Positions 8,261-17,724 of a DNA stretch of 54,773 nt are shown in pieces. A program made the position numbers and the translations under genes. The stretch spans positions 1-54,773 of the forward strand of contig DATJBZ010000001.1 of NCBI GenBank assembly GCA_035515075.1, read 5' to 3'. The notes beneath the pieces are model-generated. The model ran no database searches, was not told the origin of the DNA, and saw nothing but the letters and a program-made list of their open reading frames with translations. The stretch comes from Moheibacter sp035515075. Its GTDB lineage: Bacteria > Bacteroidota > Bacteroidia > Flavobacteriales > Weeksellaceae. Positions within the stretch are counted from its first letter, which is position 1; the number at the start of each line of letters is the position of its first letter.

Positions 8261-8737
8261 TTACTCAAAGATAAACCTAAGATAATATAAAATTGCAACA
8301 AATTCATCGGTAGTTACGAAAGCATCCATTGAAAAAAGAATGTCACCTGAAAAGTTGGAATTGCCCGAATACACTTTTCCGTCTCTCCATGTGACCAAAA
8401 CATCTCCGCTGAATGTGGAATTGCCTTGATAGACTTTATTGTCTTTGATTGTCGCCACTATATCACCACTAAAAGATGAATTTCCTTTGTAAACTCGGCC
8501 GTTTGAAACGGTAAACAGAACATCGCCGCTGAATGTGGAATTGCCTTGGTAAATCTTATTCCCATTGAAATTGAACAAGATGTCACCACTGAAAGAAGAA
8601 GTTTTCTGGTACATTTTCCCGTCTTTCAAATTGCACAAAACATCGCCACTAAAAGTTGAATTTCTTTCATAAATCTTGGTTTGTGCGTGGAGCAATGAAG
8701 ATACCAAGATGGTGAGTAATAAGATGAATTGTTTCAT
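8261..8737 (-). CDS. exported protein of six perfect 20-residue repeats
   Basis: From the chosen Met the protein has 158 residues: a signal peptide (KQFILLLTILVSSLLHAQ) and then six tandem repeats of exactly 20 residues with the pattern Y-x-x-N-S-x-F-S-G-D-V/I-L-x-x-x-x-x-G-K-V, followed by a short hydrophobic tail. The upstream in-frame Met at 8764 would put nine polar residues before the signal peptide, so the internal start at 8737 is preferred. A fixed 20-residue period with conserved Phe, Gly and Asp suggests a regular beta structure (beta-solenoid or hairpin stack). The repeats are also visible as 60-bp periods in DNA but with scattered differences, so they are old and kept by selection. 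Function unknown. Confidence 0.7.
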   Translation of the reverse strand: MKQFILLLTILVSSLLHAQTKIYERNSTFSGDVLCNLKDGKMYQKTSSFSGDILFNFNGNKIYQGNSTFSGDVLFTVSNGRVYKGNSSFSGDIVATIKDNKVYQGNSTFSGDVLVTWRDGKVYSGNSNFSGDILFSMDAFVTTDEFVAILYYLRFIFE

Positions 8738-8887
8738 TTTATTGGTTTTTTGGAATTGAATCAAAATAATAAATTATTCTGATTCTTTATTGAATGATGC
8801 TGGATATTTTTTCTTGTAATTTCACATCATTTTGCCAACTTAAAATGAACTTTCTATTTTTGTCAAATAAAAAAAACAATCTTGTTT

Positions 8888-8920
8888 TTAAAAAAAATCC
8901 CCGCAAAAATTGCGAGGATT
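8888..8920 (-). terminator. terminator of the rpoBC-DUF3467 transcript
   Basis: On the minus strand AATCCTCGCA pairs with TGCGGGGATT (one G-U pair) across 5 nt, followed by eight T residues. It begins 11 bp after the DUF3467 stop codon. Confidence 0.8.
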
Positions 8921-8930
8921 TCTCAGTTCA

Positions 8931-9236
8931 TTATGCTTCACCCGGAGGGCCGAAATTCATCGGTATGTTCGAGGATTGTGCATCTTTGATTTCACCGAAT
9001 TGGTTTTCAAATCGGTTGACATTTTCTACCAAAGCTTTGGCCAATCTTTTGGCATGTTGTGGCGTCAAGATGATTCTTGATTTCACACGTGCCTTTGGAA
9101 TGCCTGGCATGATTTGGATGAAATCCACGACAAACTCAGTTGGCGAATGGTTGATCACTGCCAAGTTGGAGTACACTCCTTCTGCGTTTTGGTCATTGAT
9201 TTCTATGTCTAAATTGTTGTTTTTAACTTCTGACAT
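8931..9236 (-). CDS. DUF3467 domain protein, coupled to rpoC
   Basis: A 101-residue soluble acidic protein recognised as DUF3467 (LAVINHSPTEFVVDF; RIILTPQHAKRLAKAL). Its start codon shares one base with the rpoC stop codon (TAATG), so its translation is probably coupled to that of the RNA polymerase beta' subunit. It is the last gene before a strong terminator, so rpoB, rpoC and this gene form one transcription unit. The biochemical function is not known; the position suggests a role linked to RNA polymerase or to stress regulation, but that is inference. Confidence 0.85.
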   Translation of the reverse strand: MSEVKNNNLDIEINDQNAEGVYSNLAVINHSPTEFVVDFIQIMPGIPKARVKSRIILTPQHAKRLAKALVENVNRFENQFGEIKDAQSSNIPMNFGPPGEA

Positions 9237-12200
9237 TATAATACAGATTTTGCGTTGACTAATTCTTCATATTCCTTGTTGGAACCTACAATGATGCGTT
9301 GGTATTCTTTCAATCCCGTTCCTGCAGGGATCAAGTGACCAACGATCACGTTCTCTTTCAATCCGGTCAAATCGTCTTCTTTTCCTGCTACGGCAGCTTC
9401 GTTCAGTACTTTGGTTGTTTCCTGGAACGATGCGGCTGACATGAAAGATTTCGTTTGAAGTGAAGCTCGGGTGATTCCTTGCAAGATCGGTCTTGCCGTT
9501 GCTGGCATAGCATCTCTGGCCGAAACCAATTTTTTGTCTTCTCGTTTCAACAAAGAGTTTTCATCTCTTAGTTCACGTGAAGTGATGATTTGACCTGCTT
9601 TCAAGTTTTCACTGTCTCCAGCATCTTCTACTACTTTCATTCCGAAAATTCGGTCGTTTTCAACCAAGAAATCTGAGGTATGCTCCAAGTTGTCATCCAA
9701 GAAACGGGTGTCTCCCGAATCAACGATTCTTACTTTTCTCATCATTTGACGAACGATGATTTCGAAGTGTTTGTCGTCGATTTTCACTCCTTGCAAACGG
9801 TAAACCTCTTGAATTTCGTTGACCAAATACTCTTGAACAGCAGTAGGTCCTTTAATTCTCAAGATGTCTTCTGGTGTCGTTGCACCATCTGACAAAGGCA
9901 TACCTGCTCTGACGAAGTCATTTTCTTGAACCAAAATTTGGTTGGAAAGTTTCACCAAGTATTTGGTGATTTCTCCCGTTTTGGCTTCCACTGTAATTTC
10001 ACGATTTCCTCTTTTGATTTTTCCGAATGAAACTACCCCATCAATTTCCGAAACAACCGCTGGGTTGGAAGGGTTTCTCGCTTCAAACAATTCAGTTACA
10101 CGAGGCAAACCTCCTGTAATGTCCCCAGATTTTGCAGAACGACGTGGAATTTTCACCAAGACTTTACCTGCTTTAATCTTGTCCCCATCATTGACAATCA
10201 AGTGCGCACCAACAGGTAAGTTATAATTTCTTTCTTCTCCGTCTGAAGTAATTACCTTCAATGCTGGAATGATTTTCTTGTTTCTGGATTCTGAAATTAC
10301 TTTTTCTTGGAAACCAGTTTGCTCATCAATTTCCAAAAGATAAGTTACCCCTTGTTCGATGTTTTCAAACTCAACCTTACCAGCTGACTCTGCAATGATC
10401 ACCCCGTTGTACGGATCCCAATTGGTAATGACTTCTCCTTTTTTCACGGTTTTCCCATTGCCTATTCTCAAGAAAGATCCATAAGGAATGTTGTGGTTTT
10501 GACGCACATTTCCTTCTGCATCCAACAATTTCATTTCAGTCGAACGAGAGACAACGATGTCTGCAGCTTTGCCGTTTTCATCTTCTCCTTTGACCGTTCT
10601 CAAATCATCAAACTCTAAGTGACCGTCAAATTTCGCCACGATGGAAGATTGCTCTGAAACGTTTCCAGCTGTACCACCCACGTGGAAAGTACGCAAAGTC
10701 AACTGTGTTCCAGGTTCTCCAATCGATTGTGCTGCTACCACACCTACTGCTTCTCCTTTCTGAACTTTCTTACCTGTCGATAAGTTTCGTCCATAACAAG
10801 CTGCACAGATTCCTGCGGTCGATTCACATGTCAATGGTGAACGAACTTCAACCACTTCAATGCCTGAGTGATGTATGGCTTCAGCTACATCTTCATCGAT
10901 GATTTCGCCAGCCACTGCCAATACGTCTCCTGTATCTGGATGCAATACGTCTTCCAAAGAAGTTCTTCCCAAAATACGAGAAGCCAAGCTTTCAACGATT
11001 TCTTCGTTTTTCTTCAAGGCTGAAATTTCAATTCCTCTCAAAGTTTCACAGTCTTCCTCCAAAACGATCACGTCTTGTGCAACGTCCACCAAACGACGGG
11101 TCAAGTAACCCGCATCTGCCGTTTTCAAAGCGGTATCTGCCAAACCTTTTCTCGCACCGTGGGTGGAGATAAAATATTCCAAAATCGATAATCCTTCACG
11201 GAAGTTCGATACAATTGGGTTTTCAATAATTTCTCCTCCGGTTGCACCTGTTTTCTGCGGTTTTGCCATCAATCCACGCATTCCTGCCAACTGACGAATC
11301 TGCTCTTTCGATCCACGTGCACCAGAATCCAACATCATGTAAACTGAGTTAAATCCTTCGTCATCTTCTCTCATTCGCTTCATCACAATTTCAGTCAAAG
11401 TGGAGTTGGTCGTTGTCCAAACATCAATCACTTGGTTGTAACGCTCATTGTTGGTAATCAATCCCATGTTGTAGTTGGTTTTGATGTCCTCAATTTGCGC
11501 AATGGCTCCGCTGATCAAATCTTTCTTCTCTGCTGGAATTAAAATATCTCCTAAACTGAAAGACAATCCTCCTTCGAATGCTTTTTTGAAACCAAGGTCT
11601 TTCATTTTGTCCAAGAAAGCTGAAGTCGTTGGGAAATCCGTCAATTTCAAAATGTTGTTGATGACGGTTCTCAATGATTTTTTGGTCAAAACTTCATTCA
11701 CAAAACCTACGCCTTCTGGAACGATTTCGTTGAATAAAACACGTCCAACAGTGGTTTCTACAATACGATCCACCAATTCTTCGTGTTCTCTGATTTGAAC
11801 TTTTACTTTGATTTCTGTGTTCAATTCGACACTGCCTTCGTTGTAAGCGATCTGAACTTCTTCTGCAGAATAAAAAGTAATGCCATGTCCTTTTGCATTT
11901 TTACGGGCTTTGGTCATGTAATACAATCCCAAAACCATGTCTTGTGAAGGAACAGTAATCGGTGATCCATTGGCTGGGTTCAAGATATTTTGTGAAGCCA
12001 ACATCAACAATTGTGCTTCCAAAATCGCTTCTGGGCCCAATGGCAAGTGAACGGCCATCTGGTCACCATCAAAATCCGCGTTGAACGCCGTACACACCAA
12101 TGGGTGCAATTGAATCGCTTTTCCTTCGATCAATTTGGGTTGGAACGCTTGAATTCCCAAACGGTGCAAAGTTGGTGCACGGTTCAGTAAGACAGGGTGT

Positions 12201-13495
12201 CCTTTCAATACATTTTCCAAAATGTCCCAAACTACTGGCTCTTTTCTATCAATGATTTTTTTGGCTGATTTCACTGTTTTCACAATTCCTCTTTCGATCA
12301 ATTTACGTACGATAAAAGGTTTGTACAATTCAGCAGCCATGTCTTTTGGCAAACCACATTCTTCCAATTTCAAGCTCGGTCCAACGACAATCACCGAACG
12401 TGCAGAATAATCCACCCGTTTTCCTAAAAGGTTTTGACGGAAACGTCCTTGTTTTCCTTTCAATGAATCGGACAAAGATTTCAACGCACGGTTTCCATCT
12501 GCTTTTACAGCAGAAGCTTTACGGGTGTTGTCAAACAATGAATCCACAGATTCTTGCAACATCCTTTTCTCGTTACGCAAAATCACTTCTGGCGCCTTGA
12601 TTTCCATCAATCTTTTCAAACGATTGTTACGGATGATCACACGACGGTACAAATCATTTAAATCTGAAGTCGCAAATCGACCACCATCCAATGGAACCAA
12701 CGGACGCAATTCTGGTGGAATCACCGGAACCACACGCATCACCATCCATTCTGGACGGTTAACATGCTCCATGTTGGACTCGCGCAAAGCTTCCACCACC
12801 TGCAATCTTTTCAATGCTTCGGTTCTTCTTTGTTTGGAAGTTTCTGTGTGTGCTTTGTGTCTCAATTCGTAAGAAAGGTCATCTAAATTGATGCTTTTCA
12901 ACAAATCTTCCAATGCTTCTGCTCCCATTTTCGCGATGAATTTGGTCGGATCAGCATCTTCTAAATATTGGTTATTGGCTGGAAGGGTTTCCAAAATATC
13001 CAAATATTCTTCTTCGGTCAAAAAGTCGAATTTCAATAATTCTTCTCCTTCTGGTCCTTTGGCTATCCCTGGTTGGATCACGATGTATCTTTCGTAATAG
13101 ATGATCATGTCCAATTTTTTGGAAGGCAAGCCCAAAACATAACCTATTTTGTTGGGCAAAGAACGGAAATACCAAATGTGTGCCACAGGCACCACCAAAT
13201 TGATGTGTCCAATTCTTTCTCTTCGAACTTTCTTTTCAGTTACTTCCACACCACATCGGTCACAAACGATTCCTTTGTATCGGATTCTTTTGTATTTCCC
13301 ACAGGCACATTCGTAATCTTTTACAGGTCCAAAGATTCGCTCACAAAACAAACCATCTCGCTCTGGTTTATGTGTTCTATAGTTGATCGTTTCCGGTTTG
13401 AGCACCTCCCCTTTTGAGTCTTGTAAAATCGACTCAGGCGAAGCTAACCCAATACGGATTTTCGAAAATTTACTTGTTTTATTTTTTGTTGACAT
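9236..13495 (-). CDS. rpoC: DNA-directed RNA polymerase subunit beta'
   Basis: The 1419-residue beta' subunit carries the catalytic magnesium site NADFDGD at 472-478. The N-terminal zinc-binding cysteines are C63, C65, C78 and C81, and the second zinc site (CESTAGICAACYGR) is present in the C-terminal half. The trigger-loop and bridge-helix regions (GEPGTQLTLRTFHVGG) are intact. Length is close to that of other Flavobacteria. It follows rpoB after a 63-bp gap and overlaps the DUF3467 start by one base. No split, intein or frameshift is seen. Confidence 0.98.
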   Translation of the reverse strand: MSTKNKTSKFSKIRIGLASPESILQDSKGEVLKPETINYRTHKPERDGLFCERIFGPVKDYECACGKYKRIRYKGIVCDRCGVEVTEKKVRRERIGHINLVVPVAHIWYFRSLPNKIGYVLGLPSKKLDMIIYYERYIVIQPGIAKGPEGEELLKFDFLTEEEYLDILETLPANNQYLEDADPTKFIAKMGAEALEDLLKSINLDDLSYELRHKAHTETSKQRRTEALKRLQVVEALRESNMEHVNRPEWMVMRVVPVIPPELRPLVPLDGGRFATSDLNDLYRRVIIRNNRLKRLMEIKAPEVILRNEKRMLQESVDSLFDNTRKASAVKADGNRALKSLSDSLKGKQGRFRQNLLGKRVDYSARSVIVVGPSLKLEECGLPKDMAAELYKPFIVRKLIERGIVKTVKSAKKIIDRKEPVVWDILENVLKGHPVLLNRAPTLHRLGIQAFQPKLIEGKAIQLHPLVCTAFNADFDGDQMAVHLPLGPEAILEAQLLMLASQNILNPANGSPITVPSQDMVLGLYYMTKARKNAKGHGITFYSAEEVQIAYNEGSVELNTEIKVKVQIREHEELVDRIVETTVGRVLFNEIVPEGVGFVNEVLTKKSLRTVINNILKLTDFPTTSAFLDKMKDLGFKKAFEGGLSFSLGDILIPAEKKDLISGAIAQIEDIKTNYNMGLITNNERYNQVIDVWTTTNSTLTEIVMKRMREDDEGFNSVYMMLDSGARGSKEQIRQLAGMRGLMAKPQKTGATGGEIIENPIVSNFREGLSILEYFISTHGARKGLADTALKTADAGYLTRRLVDVAQDVIVLEEDCETLRGIEISALKKNEEIVESLASRILGRTSLEDVLHPDTGDVLAVAGEIIDEDVAEAIHHSGIEVVEVRSPLTCESTAGICAACYGRNLSTGKKVQKGEAVGVVAAQSIGEPGTQLTLRTFHVGGTAGNVSEQSSIVAKFDGHLEFDDLRTVKGEDENGKAADIVVSRSTEMKLLDAEGNVRQNHNIPYGSFLRIGNGKTVKKGEVITNWDPYNGVIIAESAGKVEFENIEQGVTYLLEIDEQTGFQEKVISESRNKKIIPALKVITSDGEERNYNLPVGAHLIVNDGDKIKAGKVLVKIPRRSAKSGDITGGLPRVTELFEARNPSNPAVVSEIDGVVSFGKIKRGNREITVEAKTGEITKYLVKLSNQILVQENDFVRAGMPLSDGATTPEDILRIKGPTAVQEYLVNEIQEVYRLQGVKIDDKHFEIIVRQMMRKVRIVDSGDTRFLDDNLEHTSDFLVENDRIFGMKVVEDAGDSENLKAGQIITSRELRDENSLLKREDKKLVSARDAMPATARPILQGITRASLQTKSFMSAASFQETTKVLNEAAVAGKEDDLTGLKENVIVGHLIPAGTGLKEYQRIIVGSNKEYEELVNAKSVL

Positions 13496-13558
13496 TTTCT
13501 AAATTGTTTCCAGTTCTGATTCGTATTTCAATAAAATATTCCTCAGAACAAATTAAAT

Positions 13559-16500
13559 TTATTCTTCTAATGTTATGTCTAATCCTAGACCCTGTAATTC
13601 ATGCAACAATACGTTGAACGACTCTGGAATACCCGGTTCTGGCATTGGCTCTCCTTTCACGATGGATTCGTAGGTTTTTGCTCTACCAATCACATCATCC
13701 GATTTAACGGTCAAGATCTCACGTAGGATATTGGCTGCACCAAATGCTTCCAATGCCCACACCTCCATCTCTCCAAATCGCTGACCTCCAAATTGAGCTT
13801 TACCACCCAAAGGTTGTTGCGTAATCAAAGAGTAAGGTCCAATCGATCTTGAGTGCATTTTGTCGTCTACCATGTGGCCTAATTTCAACATATAGATCAC
13901 CCCAACGGTTGCTTTCTGTGCAAAACGCTCACCGGTCCCACCATCATACAAATAAGTGGTTCCATAACGAGGAAGTCCTGCCAAATCGGTCAATTCATTG
14001 ATTTGTTCTGCTTCTGCACCATCAAAAATTGGTGTGGCGTAGGTCGTGCCTAATTTGGCGCCAGCCCATCCCAAAACAGTTTCATAAATCTGCCCGATGT
14101 TCATACGAGAAGGTACACCCAATGGGTTCAATACAATGTCAACTGGGGTTCCGTCTTCCAAGAAAGGCATGTCTTCATCCCTCACAATTCTTGAAACGAT
14201 CCCTTTGTTTCCGTGACGTCCAGCCATCTTATCCCCCACTTTCAACTTGCGTTTTTTAGCGATGTAAATTTTGGCCAATTTCACAATTCCTGCAGGCAAT
14301 TCATCTCCCACTGAAATTGTAAAACGCTCACGGTTCAAGCTACCTTGCAAATCGTTGTGCTTGATTTTGTAGTTGTGCAACAATTGTTTGACTTGGTCAT
14401 TTTTGGTTTCGTCCACCACCCAAACACTTTCGTTGATGTTCAAGTTCAAGTAATCTTCAACACCTGCCAAAATTCTCTTGGAATACTTGGTGCCTTTTTT
14501 AATGATTTCCATGTTCAAATCATCGAAAACACCTTGGGAAGTTTTTCCATCCAAAAGCGTGTATAGTTTTTCTAACAAACTATCTTTCAACTCATCAAAC
14601 TTGGCATCAAATTCGGCATCAATGCTATCGATGATGGCTTTGTCTTGAGATCTTTTTCTTTTGTCCTTGATGCTTCTTGCAAACAATTTTTTGTCGATAA
14701 CAACACCATGTAAAGATGGAGAAGCTTTCAAAGAAGCGTCCTTCACATCTCCTGCTTTGTCACCAAAAATTGCACGCAATAGTTTTTCTTCTGGCGTTGG
14801 ATCTGATTCACCTTTCGGTGTAATCTTTCCAATCAAAATATCACCAGGCTTCACTTCTGCACCAATTCTGATCATTCCATTTTCATCCAAATCTTTGGTC
14901 GCTTCTTCAGAAACGTTGGGAATATCAGCAGTCAATTCCTCCATACCCAATTTGGTATCTCGGACATCCAATGAATATTCGTCAATGTGAATGGATGTAA
15001 ACCAGTCCTCACGAACTACTTTCTCACTGATCACTATCGCATCCTCAAAGTTGTATCCTTTCCAAGGCATGAAAGCCACGACCAAGTTTCTACCGATGGC
15101 CAACTCTCCATTTTGGGTCGCATAACCTTCACAAAGTACTTGTCCTTTTTCTACTCTATCCCCAACTTTAACAATTGGTTTTAGGGTCACTGTGGTTCCT
15201 TGATTCGTTTTACGGAATTTGGTCAATTTGTAATGCTTTTCCGCATCATCAAAACTCACCAAAGCTTCGTCTTCTGTACGGTCGTATTCGATTGAAATCT
15301 TGTCAGCATCTACATAGGTAACGGTTCCGCTTCCTTCTGCGTTGAACAAAATTCTTGAATCTTTCACCACTTGTTTTTCCAAACCAGTCCCCACAATCGG
15401 TGCTTCTGGTTTCAACAAAGGAACGGCCTGACGCATCATGTTTGATCCCATCAATGCACGGTTCGCATCATCATGCTCCAAAAATGGAATCAATGAAGCG
15501 GATATCGAAGCAATTTGGTTCGGCGCAATGTCCATCAATTCTACTTCTCCTGGTTCAACCACTGGGAAATCCCCATCCTCACGTGCAGTCACACGTTCGT
15601 TGATGAATTTTCCATCGTCATCGATCGGTGCATTCGCTTGTGCAATGGTTTTGTCTTCTTCTTCCTCAGCGGATAAATAAATCGGCTCGTCGTTTAGATT
15701 TACCTGACCATTTTCTACTTTTCTATACGGTGTTTCGATGAAACCTAAGTTATTTACTTTCGCAAATACACAAAGAGAAGAAATCAAACCAATGTTCGGT
15801 CCCTCAGGTGTTTCAATCGGACAAAGACGTCCGTAGTGTGTATAGTGAACGTCACGCACCTCAAAACCTGCTCTTTCTCTTGAAAGTCCTCCAGGTCCTA
15901 AAGCGGACAAACGACGTTTGTGTGTAATCTCAGACAATGGATTCGTTTGGTCCATGAACTGAGACAATTGGTTGGTTCCGAAGAAAGAGTTAATTACCGA
16001 CGATAAAGTTTTCGCATTGATCAAGTCAATCGGCGTAAACACCTCATTGTCACGCACGTTCATTCGCTCACGGATGGTTCTCGCCATACGTGCCAAACCA
16101 ACACCAAATTGGGCAGCCAATTGCTCACCAACCGTTCGAACACGACGATTGGACAAGTGGTCGATATCGTCCACTTCCGCTTTTGAATTGACCAATTCGA
16201 TCAAATATTTAATAATGGAAATAATATCCGCTTTGGTCAAGGTTTGCTCTTCCACAGGGATATCCAATCCTAATTTCTTGTTCAATCGGTAACGCCCAAC
16301 TTCACCTAAAGAGTAACGTTGCTCAGAGAAGAACAATTTGTCAATGATTCCTCTTGCTGTTTCCTCATCTGGTGGTTCAGCATTTCTTAATTGTCTATAA
16401 ATGTACTCAACCGCTTCTTTTTCTGTATTGGTCGAGTCTTTTTGCAATGTATTGTGGATGATCGAATAATCCGCTGCGTTGCCGTCTTCTTTGTGGACCA

Positions 16501-17392
16501 AAATTGATTTCACACCCGAATCCATGATTTGATCCAAATGTTCTTTTTCAATGATGGTTTCACGGTCCAAAATAATTTCTGTTCTTTCGATAGAAACTAC
16601 TTCACCGGTGTCTTCATCTACAAAATCCTCGTGCCAAGTATTCAAAACACGTGCAGCCAATTTCTTGCCGACAGCTTTCTTGATAGAAGTTTTGTTGACT
16701 TTGATTTCTTCTGCCAAATCAAAGATTTCCAAGATATCCTTGTCTTTCTCATACCCAATGGCACGAAGCAAAGTGGTCAAAGGCAATTTTTTCTTACGGT
16801 CGATATAAGCATACATCACACTGTTGATGTCTGTAGCAAATTCGATCCAAGAACCTTTGAAAGGAATAATTCTCGAAGAATACAATTTGGTTCCGTTGGC
16901 GTGGTAAGATTGTCCGAAGAAAACCCCAGGCGAACGGTGCAATTGTGAAACGATGACTCTTTCTGCACCATTGATGATAAATGAACCTGAAGTGGTCATA
17001 TAAGGGATGGTTCCCAAATAAACGTCTTGTACTACAGTTTCAAAATCCTCATGCTCTGGATCCGTACAGTACAATTTCATCCTTGCTTTCAAAGGCACAC
17101 TGTAGGTTAATCCTCGCTCAATGCATTCGTCAATCGTATATCTTGGTGGATCTACGAAATAATCTAAGAATTCTAAAACGAATTGATTTCGGGTGTCGGA
17201 AATCGGAAAGTTTTCTGCAAAAGTTTTGTACAATCCTTCATTGCCTCTCTGGTCTGGACGGGTTTCTAACTGAAAGAAATCCTCGAACGACTTGATCTGG
17301 ATATCCAAGAAATCCGGAAAAGGCGAATTGACTTTTGTTGAAGAAAAACTGATTCTGTGATTTTCCTGAGCTTTTACATCTTTTTTACTCAT
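13559..17392 (-). CDS. rpoB: DNA-directed RNA polymerase subunit beta
   Basis: The beta subunit, 1277 residues from the Met at 17392 (SKKDVKAQENHRISF). The open frame extends 25 codons further upstream, but those codons run through the candidate promoter region and do not resemble RpoB. The rifampicin pocket reads QLSQFMDQTNPLSEITHKRR and then LSALGPGG, with Asp, His and Ser at the classic 516/526/531 positions unchanged, so no resistance substitution is visible there. Together with RpoC it forms the polymerase catalytic core. Upstream there is no rplK-rplA-rplJ-rplL cluster; instead a terminator and a Crp/Fnr-type gene. Confidence 0.97.
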   Translation of the reverse strand: MSKKDVKAQENHRISFSSTKVNSPFPDFLDIQIKSFEDFFQLETRPDQRGNEGLYKTFAENFPISDTRNQFVLEFLDYFVDPPRYTIDECIERGLTYSVPLKARMKLYCTDPEHEDFETVVQDVYLGTIPYMTTSGSFIINGAERVIVSQLHRSPGVFFGQSYHANGTKLYSSRIIPFKGSWIEFATDINSVMYAYIDRKKKLPLTTLLRAIGYEKDKDILEIFDLAEEIKVNKTSIKKAVGKKLAARVLNTWHEDFVDEDTGEVVSIERTEIILDRETIIEKEHLDQIMDSGVKSILVHKEDGNAADYSIIHNTLQKDSTNTEKEAVEYIYRQLRNAEPPDEETARGIIDKLFFSEQRYSLGEVGRYRLNKKLGLDIPVEEQTLTKADIISIIKYLIELVNSKAEVDDIDHLSNRRVRTVGEQLAAQFGVGLARMARTIRERMNVRDNEVFTPIDLINAKTLSSVINSFFGTNQLSQFMDQTNPLSEITHKRRLSALGPGGLSRERAGFEVRDVHYTHYGRLCPIETPEGPNIGLISSLCVFAKVNNLGFIETPYRKVENGQVNLNDEPIYLSAEEEEDKTIAQANAPIDDDGKFINERVTAREDGDFPVVEPGEVELMDIAPNQIASISASLIPFLEHDDANRALMGSNMMRQAVPLLKPEAPIVGTGLEKQVVKDSRILFNAEGSGTVTYVDADKISIEYDRTEDEALVSFDDAEKHYKLTKFRKTNQGTTVTLKPIVKVGDRVEKGQVLCEGYATQNGELAIGRNLVVAFMPWKGYNFEDAIVISEKVVREDWFTSIHIDEYSLDVRDTKLGMEELTADIPNVSEEATKDLDENGMIRIGAEVKPGDILIGKITPKGESDPTPEEKLLRAIFGDKAGDVKDASLKASPSLHGVVIDKKLFARSIKDKRKRSQDKAIIDSIDAEFDAKFDELKDSLLEKLYTLLDGKTSQGVFDDLNMEIIKKGTKYSKRILAGVEDYLNLNINESVWVVDETKNDQVKQLLHNYKIKHNDLQGSLNRERFTISVGDELPAGIVKLAKIYIAKKRKLKVGDKMAGRHGNKGIVSRIVRDEDMPFLEDGTPVDIVLNPLGVPSRMNIGQIYETVLGWAGAKLGTTYATPIFDGAEAEQINELTDLAGLPRYGTTYLYDGGTGERFAQKATVGVIYMLKLGHMVDDKMHSRSIGPYSLITQQPLGGKAQFGGQRFGEMEVWALEAFGAANILREILTVKSDDVIGRAKTYESIVKGEPMPEPGIPESFNVLLHELQGLGLDITLEE

Positions 17393-17433
17393 AAAAATTT
17401 TAAGAATTGGGTTAAAAAAATATTTTGTTCTTT

Positions 17434-17464
17434 CAAAAAATATCAGACGTTTGCCATAGCAAAA
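17434..17464 (-). promoter_or_regulatory. candidate rpoB promoter
   Basis: On the minus strand TTTTG (17464-17460) is followed after 17 nt by TATTTTTTG (17442-17434), close to the Bacteroidota pattern TTTG-N19-TAnnTTTG apart from one extra T. It lies about 42 bp upstream of the rpoB start. Since rpoB has no upstream ribosomal genes here, it needs its own promoter. Confidence 0.35.
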
Positions 17465-17567
17465 CACCTAACTGCAACGCTGGTATATCTTTTCACAGCG
17501 TAGTGCAAAATATTTCTTTTTTTTCACTTTCGTAAAAATAACAAACAACCAACTCATTCCAAGCAAA

Positions 17568-17606
17568 AAATCCCCTACCGTAAATCGGAGGAGTTTATTT
17601 TTGCTA
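17568..17606 (-). terminator. hairpin terminator between the Crp/Fnr gene and rpoB
   Basis: CTCCTCCG and CGGTAGGGG (minus strand) form a GC-rich stem with one bulged A around a 5-nt loop, followed by six T residues. A-rich and T-rich flanks could make it work in both directions. It would stop the regulator transcript before rpoB. A TACCTTTG box lies 48 bp upstream of it (17648-17655). Confidence 0.5.
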
Positions 17607-17647
17607 AAATTCGCGGTGTTTCGTTTATCATTCTTACAAAAGGATGA

Positions 17648-17655
17648 CAAAGGTA
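17648..17655 (-). promoter_or_regulatory. candidate promoter -7 box before the hairpin
   Basis: TACCTTTG on the minus strand fits the TAnnTTTG consensus exactly. It sits downstream of the Crp/Fnr gene and upstream of the hairpin at 17568-17606, so a transcript starting here would be only about 75 nt unless it reads through into rpoB. No good -33 TTG is visible at the right distance. Confidence 0.3.
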
Positions 17656-17724
17656 ATAAATATATTACAGACTAATATAACTATATGAATTTTATTTTTA
17701 TTTCTCAAATTGGTTCAGTAAATA

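Noticed and set aside
8280..8670. Regular 60-bp repeats resembling a CRISPR-like or satellite array
   Set aside because: The repeats lie in frame within an exported protein, keep a 20-residue pattern and differ in DNA sequence; they are protein repeats.
12525..12872. Long plus-strand open frames inside rpoC and rpoB
   Set aside because: They are antisense shadows of highly conserved genes with no own motifs; the same holds for the many frames opposite secA, tex and ccoNO.
13559..17392. Possible rifampicin-resistance substitutions in rpoB
   Set aside because: The QLSQFMDQTNPLSEITHKRR region and the following LSALGPGG carry the usual susceptible residues.
17468..17650. 60-codon minus-strand open frame between the regulator and rpoB
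   Set aside because: It runs across the terminator hairpin, has no family resemblance and no clear start context.
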